DNA from: Bathynomus jamesi
Lineage: Eukaryota; Arthropoda; Malacostraca; Isopoda; Cirolanidae
Reading direction: 5' to 3'
Length of the DNA: 64,000 nt
Assembly: GCA_023014485.1 (NCBI GenBank)
Contig: JAJOZX010000924.1
Location: 1 to 64,000, forward strand
Positions 1-9,456 of the stretch are shown here, one piece after another (within the stretch, counting starts at the first letter, position 1; each line of letters starts with the position of its first letter). A program made the translations under genes and the position numbers. The notes below the pieces were generated by a model, which worked only from the letters and a program-made list of their open reading frames with translations, was not told where the DNA came from and made no database searches.

Positions 1-949
1 AAACTGATTAGAAGACAGAGAACAGAGAGTAAATTCTAAATGGTCATGAATCTGGGTGGCAGAAAGTGAAAAGTAGGGTACCACAGAAACCAGTGTTAGA
101 TCCATTACTCTTTATTTTATATCTAAATGATTACAGAAGGCAGGCACTTTTTTAACATATATACTAGTGGGCCAAATGGCCCACTTGCCCTTGTATTTGG
201 CCCTAGTCACATTCTATTGGCCCACTAGTCAATTTTAAGCTTTGGAGTAAAAATATTGATTCTAGCAAGGTTCATTTTAAGATAGTTATTTTCTAGTATG
301 AAATATTACATAACTGCTACATGCTTCTATCATCTACATTCCACAAAATGTTTTGCACCTATTTGCCCTTATATTTTCACAATTTTTGTCAATGCTGAGC
401 TAGAGTATAGTAGTATGTTTGAAATGTCTCTTTGGTCTTTTCAATAAATATTATCTGGTACTACTTTTATGTAATAGAAATTACCATTTTTGCATCTACT
501 GTAATGTGTTTCCTTAAATTCCTTTGATTTTTATATATTATCTGCTATCTAACTATCTTTTAATATAAATGCCAGGTACTTGGTGTCTCCCGTTTTTAGA
601 TATATGTGCCCTTTTTTTTTTAAAGTGGCCCACTAGTAAAAATTCTTTAAAAAAGTCCTTGACAGAAGGGAGTATGTAGTAAAGTTTCTAAATTTGCAGA
701 TACAAAAGTAGTTGCCCCAGTTACAAATATCGAAAATTCTTATAAACTACAAAAAGATCTTGATAGATTAGTTGCCTGGGTTAGTAAATGGCAGATGGAA
801 TTCAGCGTTCAAAAATGCAAAGTCATCCAGTTTAGTAGAAATAGTGAAAACTTTAGTTAGGAGATGCAAGGAAACTGGTTAGAGGATGTTAGACAAGAAA
901 AGATCGTGGTACAGTATTATTGTTAATAATGATCTAAAATTTCGTAAGT
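1..949 (+). mobile_element. LINE fragment A of unit 1 (cut by the window edge)
   Basis: This is the 3' part of a non-LTR retrotransposon reverse transcriptase of CR1/jockey type. Before the MITE (141-661) the frame reads PLLFILYLNDYRR. After it the frame resumes as SKFADTKVVAPVTNIENSYK and then LDRLVAWVSKWQMEFSVQKC, a normal RT palm/thumb order. The catalytic F-A-D-D motif is reduced to F-A-D-T, so the enzyme would be dead. Stops follow. The fragment ends abruptly at CGTAAGT, where a different repeat begins. Confidence 0.75.
141..661. mobile_element. hAT-type MITE nested in LINE A, unit 1
   Basis: This 521 bp non-coding element is flanked by an exact 8-bp target duplication, ACAGAAGG (133-140 and 662-669). 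Its ends are imperfect inverted repeats: CAGGCACTTTTTTAA at the left, and the complement of CAAGGACTTTTTTAAA at the right. Inside are several copies of TGGCCCACTAGT in both orientations near both ends, as in hAT subterminal repeats. It splits a LINE reading frame that is collinear on both sides, which proves it is an insertion. There is no transposase. Confidence 0.8.
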
Positions 950-1276
950 CTAAACTTGTGTGTGTATATATATATATATATTTGTGGTTTTTTATTTGTT
1001 GGCTTATTTCTTTATGGTTATTTAGGCTGTGACATATATATCACTAAGGCACTATTTTGTAATTAATTTTTTTTTTTTTTCCCTCAATTTATATTTATAT
1101 TTATTTTTATTTCTTTATTCTTTTGTGACCTGTTTCATAAACAAGCCATTTGAATTTATATTGAATGTCGGCCGAAGTGCTAAAAGTGTCAATTTCCCAT
1201 ACAAATGTGTTTGCTCCTCCCACAATTTTTTCTATGCTTACTATATATATGTATATATATATGTATAATATATATA

Positions 1277-1323
<47 letters not shown>

Positions 1324-1725
1324 GAATATGTATGTATGTATGTTTATTTTTGTAACCTATATATTGCCTTGATCTGTCCTTTCACTCCAGTGTTCCTGAG
1401 GATGTCATTAGACGAAAGCGCTTGAGCACCCCTTTGTGTTTCTTTTCCCTTCGTGGTTTTATTCATCATAAATATTTTTCACGTGTCACTTTCGTGAAAT
1501 AATTTTCATATAATGAACACCACGCGTTCCTTCGCCTTGCTGTTCCCTCTATTGTCCCCGTTTGTGTCTGTGTTTTCTTCTACATTAATGAAGGGGCATG
1601 CAATTCGGATCCGACGAAAGTTTCTTACTAATTGTCTGGAGGAGCAGGTCCTTCCCAAGTCCCTCCTTCCGATTCGCCTCAGACAAATGGACGACCATCC
1701 GTTCAACAACTTTAGCAGAGTAATT
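950..1725 (+). mobile_element. Probable Penelope-like element fragment, unit 1
   Basis: A segment of about 0.78 kb lies between two direct copies of the same LINE block. It contains (TA)n runs (about 963-980 and 1243-1325), then a conserved block at about 1390-1480 with TGTCATTAGACGAAAGCG, which recurs around 6000 and in palindromes in every unit. An open frame from ATG 1513 encodes RKFLTNCLEEQVLPKSLL, resembling the N-terminal region of Penelope-like retroelement proteins as I remember them. It then joins the LINE at AGGATTCTC. The CTGAGGA...GACGAAA block resembles a hammerhead ribozyme core, as found in Penelope elements, but the fit is imperfect. The family assignment is tentative. Confidence 0.45.
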
Positions 1726-3853
1726 AGGATTCTCAGAGAAGGGGAGGATAGCTTATTTGAGGCACTAACTATTTTGTTGGCTAGGTCTTTTAATTATGCA
1801 GAAGTACCAGATGAATGGGAAAAATCAAATGTAGTACCCATTTACAAAAATGGGTAGTAAAAAGGAGGTAAGAAATTAAATTATAGGCCTGTTAGTTTAA
1901 CATCATTGGTAGGTAAGATACTAGAAAGAAGTATAAAGAATAATATTAAAGATCATTTGGAAAATTTTAATCTTATTTCAAGTTCACAACGTGGATTGAG
2001 ATCAGGAAGGTCTTGTTTGTCTGATCTCTTAAACTTTTTAGAGTTTGTAACTGACCAGGTCGATAATAGAAATGATGCAGATGTTATTTATTTGGATTTT
2101 AGTAAGGCATTTGACAAGGTTCCACATGGGAAACTTCTGTATAAATTAAAAGCTCATGGGATATGAAGGTCAGTTATTAATTAGGTAGAAAACTGATTAG
2201 AAGACAGAGAACAGAGAGTAAATTCTAAATGGTCATGAATCTGGGTGGCAGAAAGTGAAAAGTAGGGTACCACAGAAACCAGTGTTAGATCCATTACTCT
2301 TTATTTTATATCTAAATGATTACAGAAGGCAGGCACTTTTTTAACATATATACTAGTGGGCCAAATGGCCCACTTGCCCTTGTATTTGGCCCACTAGTCA
2401 CATTCTATTGGCCCACTAGTCAATTTTAAGCTTTGGAGTAAAAATATTGATTCTAGCAAGGTTCATTTTAAGATAGTTATTTTCTAGTATGAAATATTAC
2501 ATAACTGCTACATGCTTCTATCATCTACATTCCACAAAATGTTTTGCACCTATTTGCCCTTATATTTTCACAATTTTTGTCAATGCTGAGCTAGAGTATA
2601 GCAGTATGTTTGAAATGTCTCTTTGGTCTTTTCAATAAATATTATCTGGTACTACTTTTATGTAATAGAAATTACCATTTTGCATCTACTGTAATGTGTT
2701 TCCTTAAATTCCTTTGATTTTTATATAATTATCTGCTATCTAACTAACTATCTTTTAATATAAATGCCAGGTACTTGGTGTCTCCCGTTTTTAGATATAT
2801 GTGCCCTTTTTTTTTTAAAGTGGCCCACTAGTAAAAATTCTTTAAAAAAGTCCTTGACAGAAGGGAGTATGTAGTAAAGTTTCTAAATTTGCAGATACAA
2901 AAGTAGTTGCCCCAGTTACAAATATCGAAAATTCTTATAAACTACAAAAAGATCTTGATAGATTAGTTGCCTGGGTTAGTAAATGGCAGATGGAATTCAG
3001 CGTTCAAAAATGCAAAGTCATCCAGTTTAGTAGAAATAGTGAAAACTTTAGTTAGGAGATGCAAGGAAACTGGTTAGAGGATGTTAGACAGGAAAAATCG
3101 TGGTATTATTGTTAATAATGATCTAAAATTTCGTAAGTAGTGTGCTTGAGGCTAGAAATAAGGCAACTAAAATGTTAGGTATATATTATTAAGAGGAATG
3201 TTAGTTACAAGAGTAAAGAAGTCATTTGTAAATTAGATAATTCTTATGTTAGGCTTCACTTGAATACTTCATTCGAGCTTGGTCCCCTCACCTTAGACAT
3301 GATATTGATATGCTTGAAGATGTGCAACTTAGGGGAACCAAGCTTATCCCTAACCTAAGAAGATTGGAATACAGGGAAAGATTAAAGGAATTGAGTATGC
3401 TTAGTTTTGAGAGATGTTCAAAATGTTTTCAGGTTTGGACAGTTTAGATGTAATTAACTTTTTCTCATTAGAGGCTGATGAAATCAAGGGCATAATAAGA
3501 AAATTAGGAAGCAGACTTGTAGACTTGATCTACGAAAATACTTTTTCAGTCATACAGTAGTAGATTTTTGGAATGACTTGCCATACGATGTGTTAAACAG
3601 TAGCTCATTAGTTAGTTTCAAGAAAAATTTGGACACTTTTATGACTGAGAAAGATAGTTTGTAGATTGTAAATAATGTATTTTTTAGCTTAATTTATGTA
3701 GACTACTTTGGTGGTAGTAAATGGTTGTAAGTTAATTAGCTGACTTGGGATTAACGTTTTTCCAAGATTTTATTATAAAATAACTCATGACTTGAATAAC
3801 CTCGATAGGCCCCGGTGGCTTCATGTTTTCCAAATGAAATATAATGTAATGAA
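1726..3853 (+). mobile_element. LINE fragment B of unit 1 (CR1/jockey-like RT, 3' part)
   Basis: This is a broken reverse transcriptase from a non-LTR retrotransposon. Readable pieces in order: EVPDEWEKSNVVPIYKNG (about 1800-1855), an open stretch at 1906-2166 with VGKILERSI, GLRSGRSCLSDLLNFLEFVT and motif A DVIYLDFSKAFDKVPHGKLL, then the MITE at 2330-2855, then SKFADTKVVAP with the second catalytic Asp missing. A C-terminal region follows that contains DFWNDLPYDVLNSSSLVSFK near 3560-3620. Many stops and frameshifts break it. The 3' end is taken as the AT-rich tail AATGTAATGAA, by comparison with the other units. It is not coding-competent. Confidence 0.75.
2330..2855. mobile_element. hAT-type MITE nested in LINE B, unit 1
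   Basis: This 526 bp copy has the same target duplication ACAGAAGG (2322-2329 and 2856-2863) and the same point in the LINE as the 141-661 copy. It was therefore copied by duplication of the LINE block and is not an independent insertion. Confidence 0.8.
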
Positions 3854-4645
3854 GGGCTACTTTAACTTATAGCCTAAGTTAAGCTAGACTAAAACAGAGT
3901 TTATGGACTTGGAGGTCCTATTCGGTACTACCTCAGGGTTGTTGACTCGATGTGGGCTTACTTTAGGCCTCAGTAGCATGAAAATAAAAAAAGGGCACTA
4001 TTTTGGTCTTCTTTCTTAGCGTTGCAACAACAACACACCCCGCCACATTGCTCACTGCAACAATCGTGTATCTAAACTACCACTCTGAATTGCAAGAGAG
4101 CTCTCTATAAGACCACGGCCTATCAACGCCGCATTCAACAAAAGGGTAGAAAGGACGCTGCCGGTGCCCAAAAATTATGCCACAAGAGCCCAAAGATGCA
4201 GGCAATAAAATAAGTGAATATTTCACTAACCTTATAATTATGTGACGTCTATATATATATACAGTATGCACCTTAATTTAATGCATACAAGCAATGCTGC
4301 ATTAATCAGCTTAGTTACCATATCGCTTTGGGACAGCAATAGCTCTTCCTATTCTAGATTTTCGAACAAACCTAGAATACTATATTTTACAGGAAGTTAT
4401 AGGCCCTGTAAACCCCCTGCATAACCAATATACAGGTCGTGGAACGTAATGCATATGTCGTATATTTTAAACTCAAACCTTAAGTAAATATCCATTTAAA
4501 TTTTAAAATTTATGTTTTGGACAGAGACAAAAATTGTATCTTAAGTTTTGACTTCAGGAATAATTTATTCTTTATTTTAGTTGTAAATGAATTTACGTGG
4601 AACACCCACCCACACAGACATATAAATACTAATAAAAGGCCAAAG
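3854..4645. other. Anonymous spacer between LINE and proctolin, unit 1
   Basis: No gene or recognised element is visible. It holds CCCAAAAATTATGCCACAAG near 4168, whose 24-bp extra block is missing from units 2 and 3. It also contains a short TA run near 4250 and AT-rich sequence with two TTTATT motifs (4564-4576) that would be AATAAA polyadenylation signals for a long proctolin 3' UTR on the minus strand. Confidence 0.5.
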
Positions 4646-4682
4646 ACATTTTAACAAAATAGAGTATATTTTGTTAAAATGT
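4646..4682. repeat. Perfect 16-bp inverted repeat downstream of proctolin copy 1
   Basis: The arms ACATTTTAACAAAATA and TATTTTGTTAAAATGT are perfect complements around a 5-nt loop. It lies about 430 bp beyond the proctolin stop and is conserved in all four units. It could be a 3' UTR hairpin or the remains of a small palindromic element; neither can be chosen from sequence alone. Confidence 0.7.
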
Positions 4683-5111
4683 GTTTTGCCTTTTATCAGT
4701 GCCTTGTTAACCTTGTGCTAATCTCTTTTTATTTTTCATTTATACCCATTTATACTCATTTCATATATATACCCATTTATATACGAGTACATGGGTATAT
4801 ATTTTGATCACCTTGCCTTTTACCTTCATTCCCTGATGAGGTGTATTGCTGTATACAGGAATCAATATAGGAAAATAGGTACAAAGGAAATGGCATAACG
4901 AAAGAAGTGCATTTATATTTGTAACAAATAAACCTTTCTATAAAGTCTGACAGGAAGGATTAATTTCCACTAGGCATCGTGTTTTCGTAAATAAACATTC
5001 ATTTTAATTCTTATACAATACTTTCGGTTTTATAGATAATTACAATATAGTCTTCGGTTGAATTTGCTGAATGGTTAAGCAATGGTATTTGCAAAAGCTA
5101 AATGAGATAAG
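4683..5111. other. 3' flank of proctolin copy 1
   Basis: No other gene is seen here. On the minus strand a possible polyadenylation signal AATAAA lies at 4728-4733, about 380 bp past the stop codon. The sequence TATACCCATTTATATACGAG with its partner CATGGGTATA near 4770-4800 could fold into a second hairpin. Confidence 0.4.
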
Positions 5112-5369
5112 TTACTGAGGCATAGCGTATTCCTCTAGAAGCCTTTCGCCGAAGGGAGGCCTAAGGCCGATTTTTCTGTCGTAGTTGAGTTGCTTGACGG
5201 AGGAATCATGTCCAGAAACCCGGTTTAAGAGTTCACTGAGGATGCTTTTGATTTCATCTACTTTGGACTCGTCTCCTCTGGTAGGAAGGTATCTGCTGGA
5301 CTCCATTCGAGAAACGCAGAGAATCAAGACGATCGCGCAGGCGATAAAGAACCGGTGGCCAGCCATCAT
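5112..5369 (-). CDS. Proc: Proctolin precursor (prepro-proctolin), unit 1 copy
   Basis: This 85-residue precursor encodes proctolin, a myotropic and cardioexcitatory arthropod neuropeptide that is secreted and acts through a G-protein-coupled receptor. The sequence shows an N-terminal hydrophobic signal peptide (about residues 1-25, core FFIACAIVLILCV), then RYLPT at residues 26-30, exactly the proctolin pentapeptide, and Arg31 as a single-basic cleavage site. The remaining 54 residues (32-85) have no cysteine and form an acidic, probably helical proctolin-associated peptide ending in EEYAMPQ. This layout, with RYLPT directly after the signal peptide, is the one known for arthropod prepro-proctolins. 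Two ATGs lie in tandem (M1, M2); the second has the better context (A at -3, G at +4), so translation may start at M2. The CDS is a single exon. A TATA box lies 124 bp upstream. The gene is surrounded only by repeats, and three further copies lie in this window. Confidence 0.9.
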   Translation of the reverse strand: MMAGHRFFIACAIVLILCVSRMESSRYLPTRGDESKVDEIKSILSELLNRVSGHDSSVKQLNYDRKIGLRPPFGERLLEEYAMPQ

Positions 5370-5485
5370 CCGAAAGGAGCAGAAGAGGAAAAGTGGTGTC
5401 AGTCAGCGATCTACTGCTCTTCACTGATCACTAAGGAGCTGTGGTACGGTCAAGGGTGATCTGCTGAAAGTTGGAAAGGACGCCA

Positions 5486-5493
5486 CTTTTATA
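5486..5493 (-). promoter_or_regulatory. TATA box of proctolin copy 1
   Basis: On the minus strand this reads TATAAAAG, 124 bp upstream of the first proctolin ATG. An initiator-like TTTCAGCAG follows, with its A at about 5465, 28 nt downstream of the first T. This spacing is typical of an arthropod TATA/Inr core promoter. The start site is inferred; no transcript data were seen. Confidence 0.6.
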
Positions 5494-5807
5494 GGCAGGC
5501 GATGATGACGATAAACTGAAATAAAATTGTTTCGGGGATGGGTGGTGGGGAACCACCTCATTGAGGAAGTACACCATCATTCTTCACTCGCTATTATTAC
5601 TTAATGAGACAAAAATTTGACAGTCATTTAACATGATCATCGTTTGGACCTAATTTGTCGCAGAGGGTTCGAAACAACTCGGTGCCATTAATTTGGCAGC
5701 GGAATCATTAACTCTTATAAAAGTCAAAAACATCTTACTAATTTTACGTTGACATTTTCCTTATACTTCTTGGAACGTTAATGACCAAACAATTCGAGAA
5801 TTAGTTT
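5494..5807. other. 5' flank of proctolin copy 1
   Basis: Upstream sequence of the proctolin gene, conserved in all four units up to the (CA)n tract. I see no reading frame and no repeat. Any distal regulatory sites of the gene that travel with the unit would be expected here. Confidence 0.4.
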
Positions 5808-5830
5808 CACACACACACACACACACACAC

Positions 5831-5890
<60 letters not shown>
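5808..5890. repeat. (CA)n-(TA)n microsatellite upstream of proctolin, unit 1
   Basis: A (CA)n run passes directly into a long (TA)n run. The same compound tract lies at this point in every unit, and in units 2 and 3 the SINE inverted repeat sits inside it. Confidence 0.85.
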
Positions 5891-5892
<2 letters not shown>

Positions 5893-5927
5893 TATACATT
5901 ATCATCCCAGTGCTTTATATATATATA

Positions 5928-6027
5928 TGGTGCTCAAGCGCTTTCCTCTAATGACATCCTGAGAATGTCATTAGACGAAAACGCTTGAGCACCATTCTGT
6001 GTTTCCTTTCCTTCGTGGTTTTATTCA

Positions 6028-6068
<41 letters not shown>

Positions 6069-6103
6069 TATATATATAAAGCACTGGGATGATAATGTAT
6101 ATA

Positions 6104-6141
<38 letters not shown>

Positions 6142-6239
6142 CATTAGACGAAAGCGCTTGAGCACATTTTCTGTGTTTCCTTTCCTTCGTGGTTTTATTC
6201 ATCATAAATATTTTTCACGTGTTACTTTTGTGAAATAAT

Positions 6240-6246
<7 letters not shown>
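5928..6246. repeat. Broken palindrome and further copy of the GACGAAA repeat, unit 1
   Basis: Head-to-head copies of the block ending TCCTTCGTGGTTTTATTCAT are present, one inverted and shortened (5930-5965) and one direct (5966-6030). A further direct copy lies at 6141-6245 after (TA)n and (TG)n runs. They match the block at about 1390-1500 in the probable Penelope-like fragment. In the other units the pair forms a nearly perfect palindrome; here it is truncated on the left and split by TA repeats. Confidence 0.6.
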
Positions 6247-6279
<33 letters not shown>

Positions 6280-6282
<3 letters not shown>

Positions 6283-6360
6283 TTTGCTTAAGTAGTAAGT
6301 TACTGGACAGTGACACACGCAATCCGGCGGTCTTGGGGTCGAATCCCGCAGACGGCGTGA
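6280..6360 (+). mobile_element. tRNA-derived SINE head, unit 1
   Basis: TAGTTTGCTTAAGTAGTAAG followed by GGGTCGAATCCCGC resembles a tRNA 5' half plus a B box (one mismatch to GGTTCGANNCC). No good cloverleaf forms, so a SINE relic is more likely than a tRNA gene. It follows a (TA)n tract. Confidence 0.45.
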
Positions 6361-7635
6361 ATTTCAAATCAGAATTCTTATAAAAAATTATGATCATTAT
6401 AATAAGGATAAATATAAGGAAAATCTTTATCATAAAAGTGATTATTCATGAGAAAGATTGTACGGTAATAAGAAATATTATTGCATTTACAGAATTATTC
6501 AAGGTACTGTTTTGAATAAGAATCAGAAATTAGGCGTTATCGTACCTTCTGATTACAAGTTTCCGCAAGCCTTGTGTGTGATAATTTCTAAGTGTTTTGA
6601 ATGGCCTATATTCTCTGTAAACTTTGATGTAATTATATGTAATCAGGGTCCGGTAGAGGGTTGGGTACATGAGGTGTCAAAGCACCAGGGGCCCGGACTG
6701 GAAAATAGAGAAGGAGGTGATCGAGAGTAAAGGCGCTGAAGTCAAAAGTAGCACTAAGGCCGTGATTCCTGTCCCGGATCTTGAATGTAATGATGGAATT
6801 GCGTGTAATGATGTAATTGTACGTAAGGAACTACAAGACGAATATGAAACAAATGGAAAAAATTAAATCGAAAGTATCATGAGACGAGTTAATTAACAAA
6901 ATGTATGATTTGTTTAGTGGTGGATGAATGAAGTGTTGGATGTGATTAACAGAAATTATATTGATGATAATATTTCCATGGGTGAGATGGAACCAAACAC
7001 TGTAAATGTTTTTTAGTAGCAAGGGGAGTTAGTCTCGTTTCACAGAAGCCGTTTCATTACGTAGCTATCTATACATGCTGCGTATGCAGTAAATAGTTTA
7101 AAATTTGATGAATACGAGGCATATATTTGGAATATGGACTGTGAAATTTGTGAAGTTTATGAAAATATATTCAAATTGAATTTTACGACATTTGTACACA
7201 AGGTAGAGATTATGTAATTTATGTTGACTTTGAGATTTATTATCAGTCTTGAATAGACAAAAATGGGAAGGATAAGTCTTGCGTAGGCAGAAAAAAATTA
7301 ATACTATGGCAAACGTAGGTAACTAAACATTATCGGAAAATTTGTGGTAGGCTTATGTATCGTAAATTACATTCAGACAAGTATAACAGACAACAAGAAC
7401 AGAACAGGAATTTGAAATTGACCATGACAATAATCAAAGATGAACTATAACCCACTGAGACGTGTATCTGCGACGTTATCTCTTATATACAGATCTCATG
7501 GAATACAAGTGCGTGTTTGTAAAAATGAAAATCTTTTAGGGCCGTTGGAAATTTTGGAATATAATGTTCAACTGACCTTTTTTTTGTAAACAATTATGTA
7601 ATGGCAAGCTAAAAAACAACTCCTAATTATAATCT

Positions 7636-7662
<27 letters not shown>
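6361..7662. other. Unassigned spacer, unit 1, with empty hAT site
   Basis: About 1.3 kb with only short, stop-ridden frames, such as NKNQKLGVIVPSDYKFPQAL near 6515. I recognise no family. At 6639-6646 a single GTAATCAG is the unoccupied target of the hAT element found at this point in units 2 and 3. Unit 1 also lacks about 40 bp next to 6380 that units 2 and 3 have. It may be an old, decayed element, but nothing proves that. Confidence 0.5.
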
Positions 7663-7666
<4 letters not shown>

Positions 7667-7800
7667 CTCGGTGGTGTAGTGGTTAGCGTCGCTGACTACG
7701 AATCCATCGGCCCCACGTCCGAGACCCGACGGCAGCCGGCGCGCAGCAAAACTCAGCTGTTCATCCTTCCACACAATAAAGAAAGTGGTTGGTAAATAAA
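7663..7800 (+). mobile_element. tRNA-derived SINE (GCGCCTCGGTGG type), unit 1
   Basis: It begins GCGCCTCGGTGGTGTAGTGG, an A-box-like region, followed by GTCCGAGACCC in the B-box position and a tail ending near GTGGTTGGTAAATA. The copy starts directly after a (TA)n tract. The mutated B box argues against a working tRNA. Confidence 0.6.
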
Positions 7801-7802
7801 TG

Positions 7803-7960
7803 GGTACCCTAGGTGGCCTAGTGGTTAAGACGCTGGGCTGCTGATAGGGCGTGGTTCGGATTCCACATTAAACTGTAGGTCTAAGGTGGAGTGAAAAGCT
7901 TGACCTTGTCAGAATGAACAATTCGGGCGGAAGCTAACCAAAGGTTAAGGTTATATATAT
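7803..7960 (+). mobile_element. Second tRNA-derived SINE head, unit 1
   Basis: GTGGCCTAGTGGTTAAGACG is an A-box-like segment of Ser/Leu tRNA type, and GGTTCGGATTCCAC is a B box with one extra base. It lies head to tail with the previous SINE, and the first DD41D mariner inserted just beyond it. Confidence 0.5.
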
Positions 7961-7965
7961 ACGTA

Positions 7966-9412
7966 CATGGTGTCCGAGAATTATCTGTACAATTTTTGGC
8001 TGTTATTAAAAGTCAACCATGAAGTGTAGAAATTCCAGTGTTGTCCCATTTTACAGAGAAACTCATTAAGTTTTTTCTGATAACAAGTTTTGACAAGTTT
8101 TTCTTTTTCAGATATTCATACACACCCCTCATCCTTAATGAATCCACAGGAGAAAGCACAGTGTGTTGAATGGTTTATCGAAACAAAATCAGATACACAA
8201 GTTCAACGAAGGTTTAGTACTAATTACAACAGAAACCCTCCATCAAGAGTAACCATACGAGCTTGGTATAAAAGGTTTAAGGAAACTGGAAGTGTAGAGC
8301 ATAAGAAAGGAGCAGGGCGGCCTCGAACGTCTTTTGAAAATGTCGAGCGCATTCGAGAGGCTTTTGTTCGCAGTCCACGCAAGTCGACAAGAATTGCATC
8401 ACAGAGTTACAGATACTCGTTCGACAGTGCATGATGTCTTGCGTAAACGTTTGAAGTTGCATCCTTACAAGTTGCAAATCTTGCAACAGATTACGCAAGA
8501 AGGTAAGGTCTCCCGTAAGGAATTTGCAATGACTCTGCTTGACAGAGTCGACCAGGACAATGCGTTCTTGCAAGAACTTCTTGGCAAGAATCATGTTTTC
8601 GGACGAGGCAACTTTTCATGTTTCAGGCAAGGTAAACAAACAAAATGTGCGCATATGGGGGTCACAAAATCCATTGCATAGAAGAGCACATCAGAGACAG
8701 TCCTAAAGTTAATGTGTGGTGTGGCCTGTTACATGATCGCGTGATTGGACCATTTTTCTTCGGTGAATCAACAGTGACCTCCAATACCTACCTGGACATG
8801 TTGCAACACTTTGTCTATCCGCAATTGGAAGCACTGCATCCACGCATCATTTTTCAGCAAGATGGCGCACCGCCACATTGGGCCTTGATTGTCCGTAAGT
8901 CCCTGAATGAGACATTCCCAAACAGGTGGATTGGCAGTGGAGGGCAATTCATTGGCCTGCTAGATCTCTCGACATCACACCCTGTGATTTCTTTCTTTGG
9001 GGATTCGTCAAAGATCTTGTGTACAATACGCGGGTGACAGACATTGATGATTTAAAAGCAAGAATCACAGCTGCTCTTGAGCGAATTGATGTGGATATGC
9101 TGCAGCGTACATGGCAACATTTGGAGTATCGATTGGATGTTTTGCGAATCACTGATGGTGCACATATCGAATCTTTGTAACAACGTTACTTTAATAAAAG
9201 AAACTTTACGTGTGTTATCAAGAATTTTATTAAAAGATGAAATTGTACAGATAATTTTCGGACACACTGGAATTTCTAAAAAACTTGTCAAAACTTGGTA
9301 TCAGAAAAAACTTAATGAGATTCTCTGTAAAATGGAACAACACTGGAATTTCTACACTTCATGGTTGACTTTTAATAACAGCCAAAAATTGTACAGATAA
9401 TTCACGGACACC

Positions 9413-9414
<2 letters not shown>
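7966..9414 (+). mobile_element. Mariner-1, DD41D group, unit 1 copy
   Basis: This 1449 bp Tc1/mariner element is flanked by TA (7964-7965 and 9415-9416). Its ends are CATGGTGTCCGAGAATTATC and the complement of CAGGTGTCCGTGAATTATC. The inverted repeats are long, about 145 bp with few mismatches, and the pattern TGTCCGAAAATTATCTGTAC recurs further in at about 9245-9265 as a second internal end. One broken transposase lies between them. Confidence 0.85.
8138..9180 (+). pseudogene. Mariner-1 transposase, frameshifted, unit 1
   Basis: A Tc1/mariner DDE/D transposase would cut and paste the element at TA sites. It starts at ATG 8138 (MNPQEKAQCVEWFIETKSDT) with an N-terminal helix-turn-helix region that includes VTIRAWYKRFKETGSVEHKK and a GRPR linker. 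The catalytic residues are the D of FSDEA, the D of QQDGAPPHW and the D of DITPCDFFLW; 41 residues lie between the last two once the frameshift is bridged, which gives the DD41D (rosa/Visitor-type) group. Several frameshifts break it, including one before HWPARSLD that all three copies share. The second catalytic Asp is intact here, unlike in units 2 and 3. Confidence 0.8.

Positions 9415-9453
<39 letters not shown>

Positions 9454-9456
<3 letters not shown>

Noticed and set aside
1506..1709. 67-residue minus-strand frame LNGWSSICLRRIGRRDLGRT, repeated in units 2 and 3
   Set aside because: It lies opposite the Penelope-like frame, which has the more family-like protein; it is a shadow.
5185..5427. 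Plus-strand frame MSCLTEESCPETRFKSSLRM opposite proctolin
   Set aside because: It is antisense to the proctolin CDS, has no recognisable domain and its length varies with upstream indels.
6300..6345. Functional tRNA at the GGGTCGAATCCCGC element
   Set aside because: Only the B-box region is convincing; no cloverleaf could be formed by eye.
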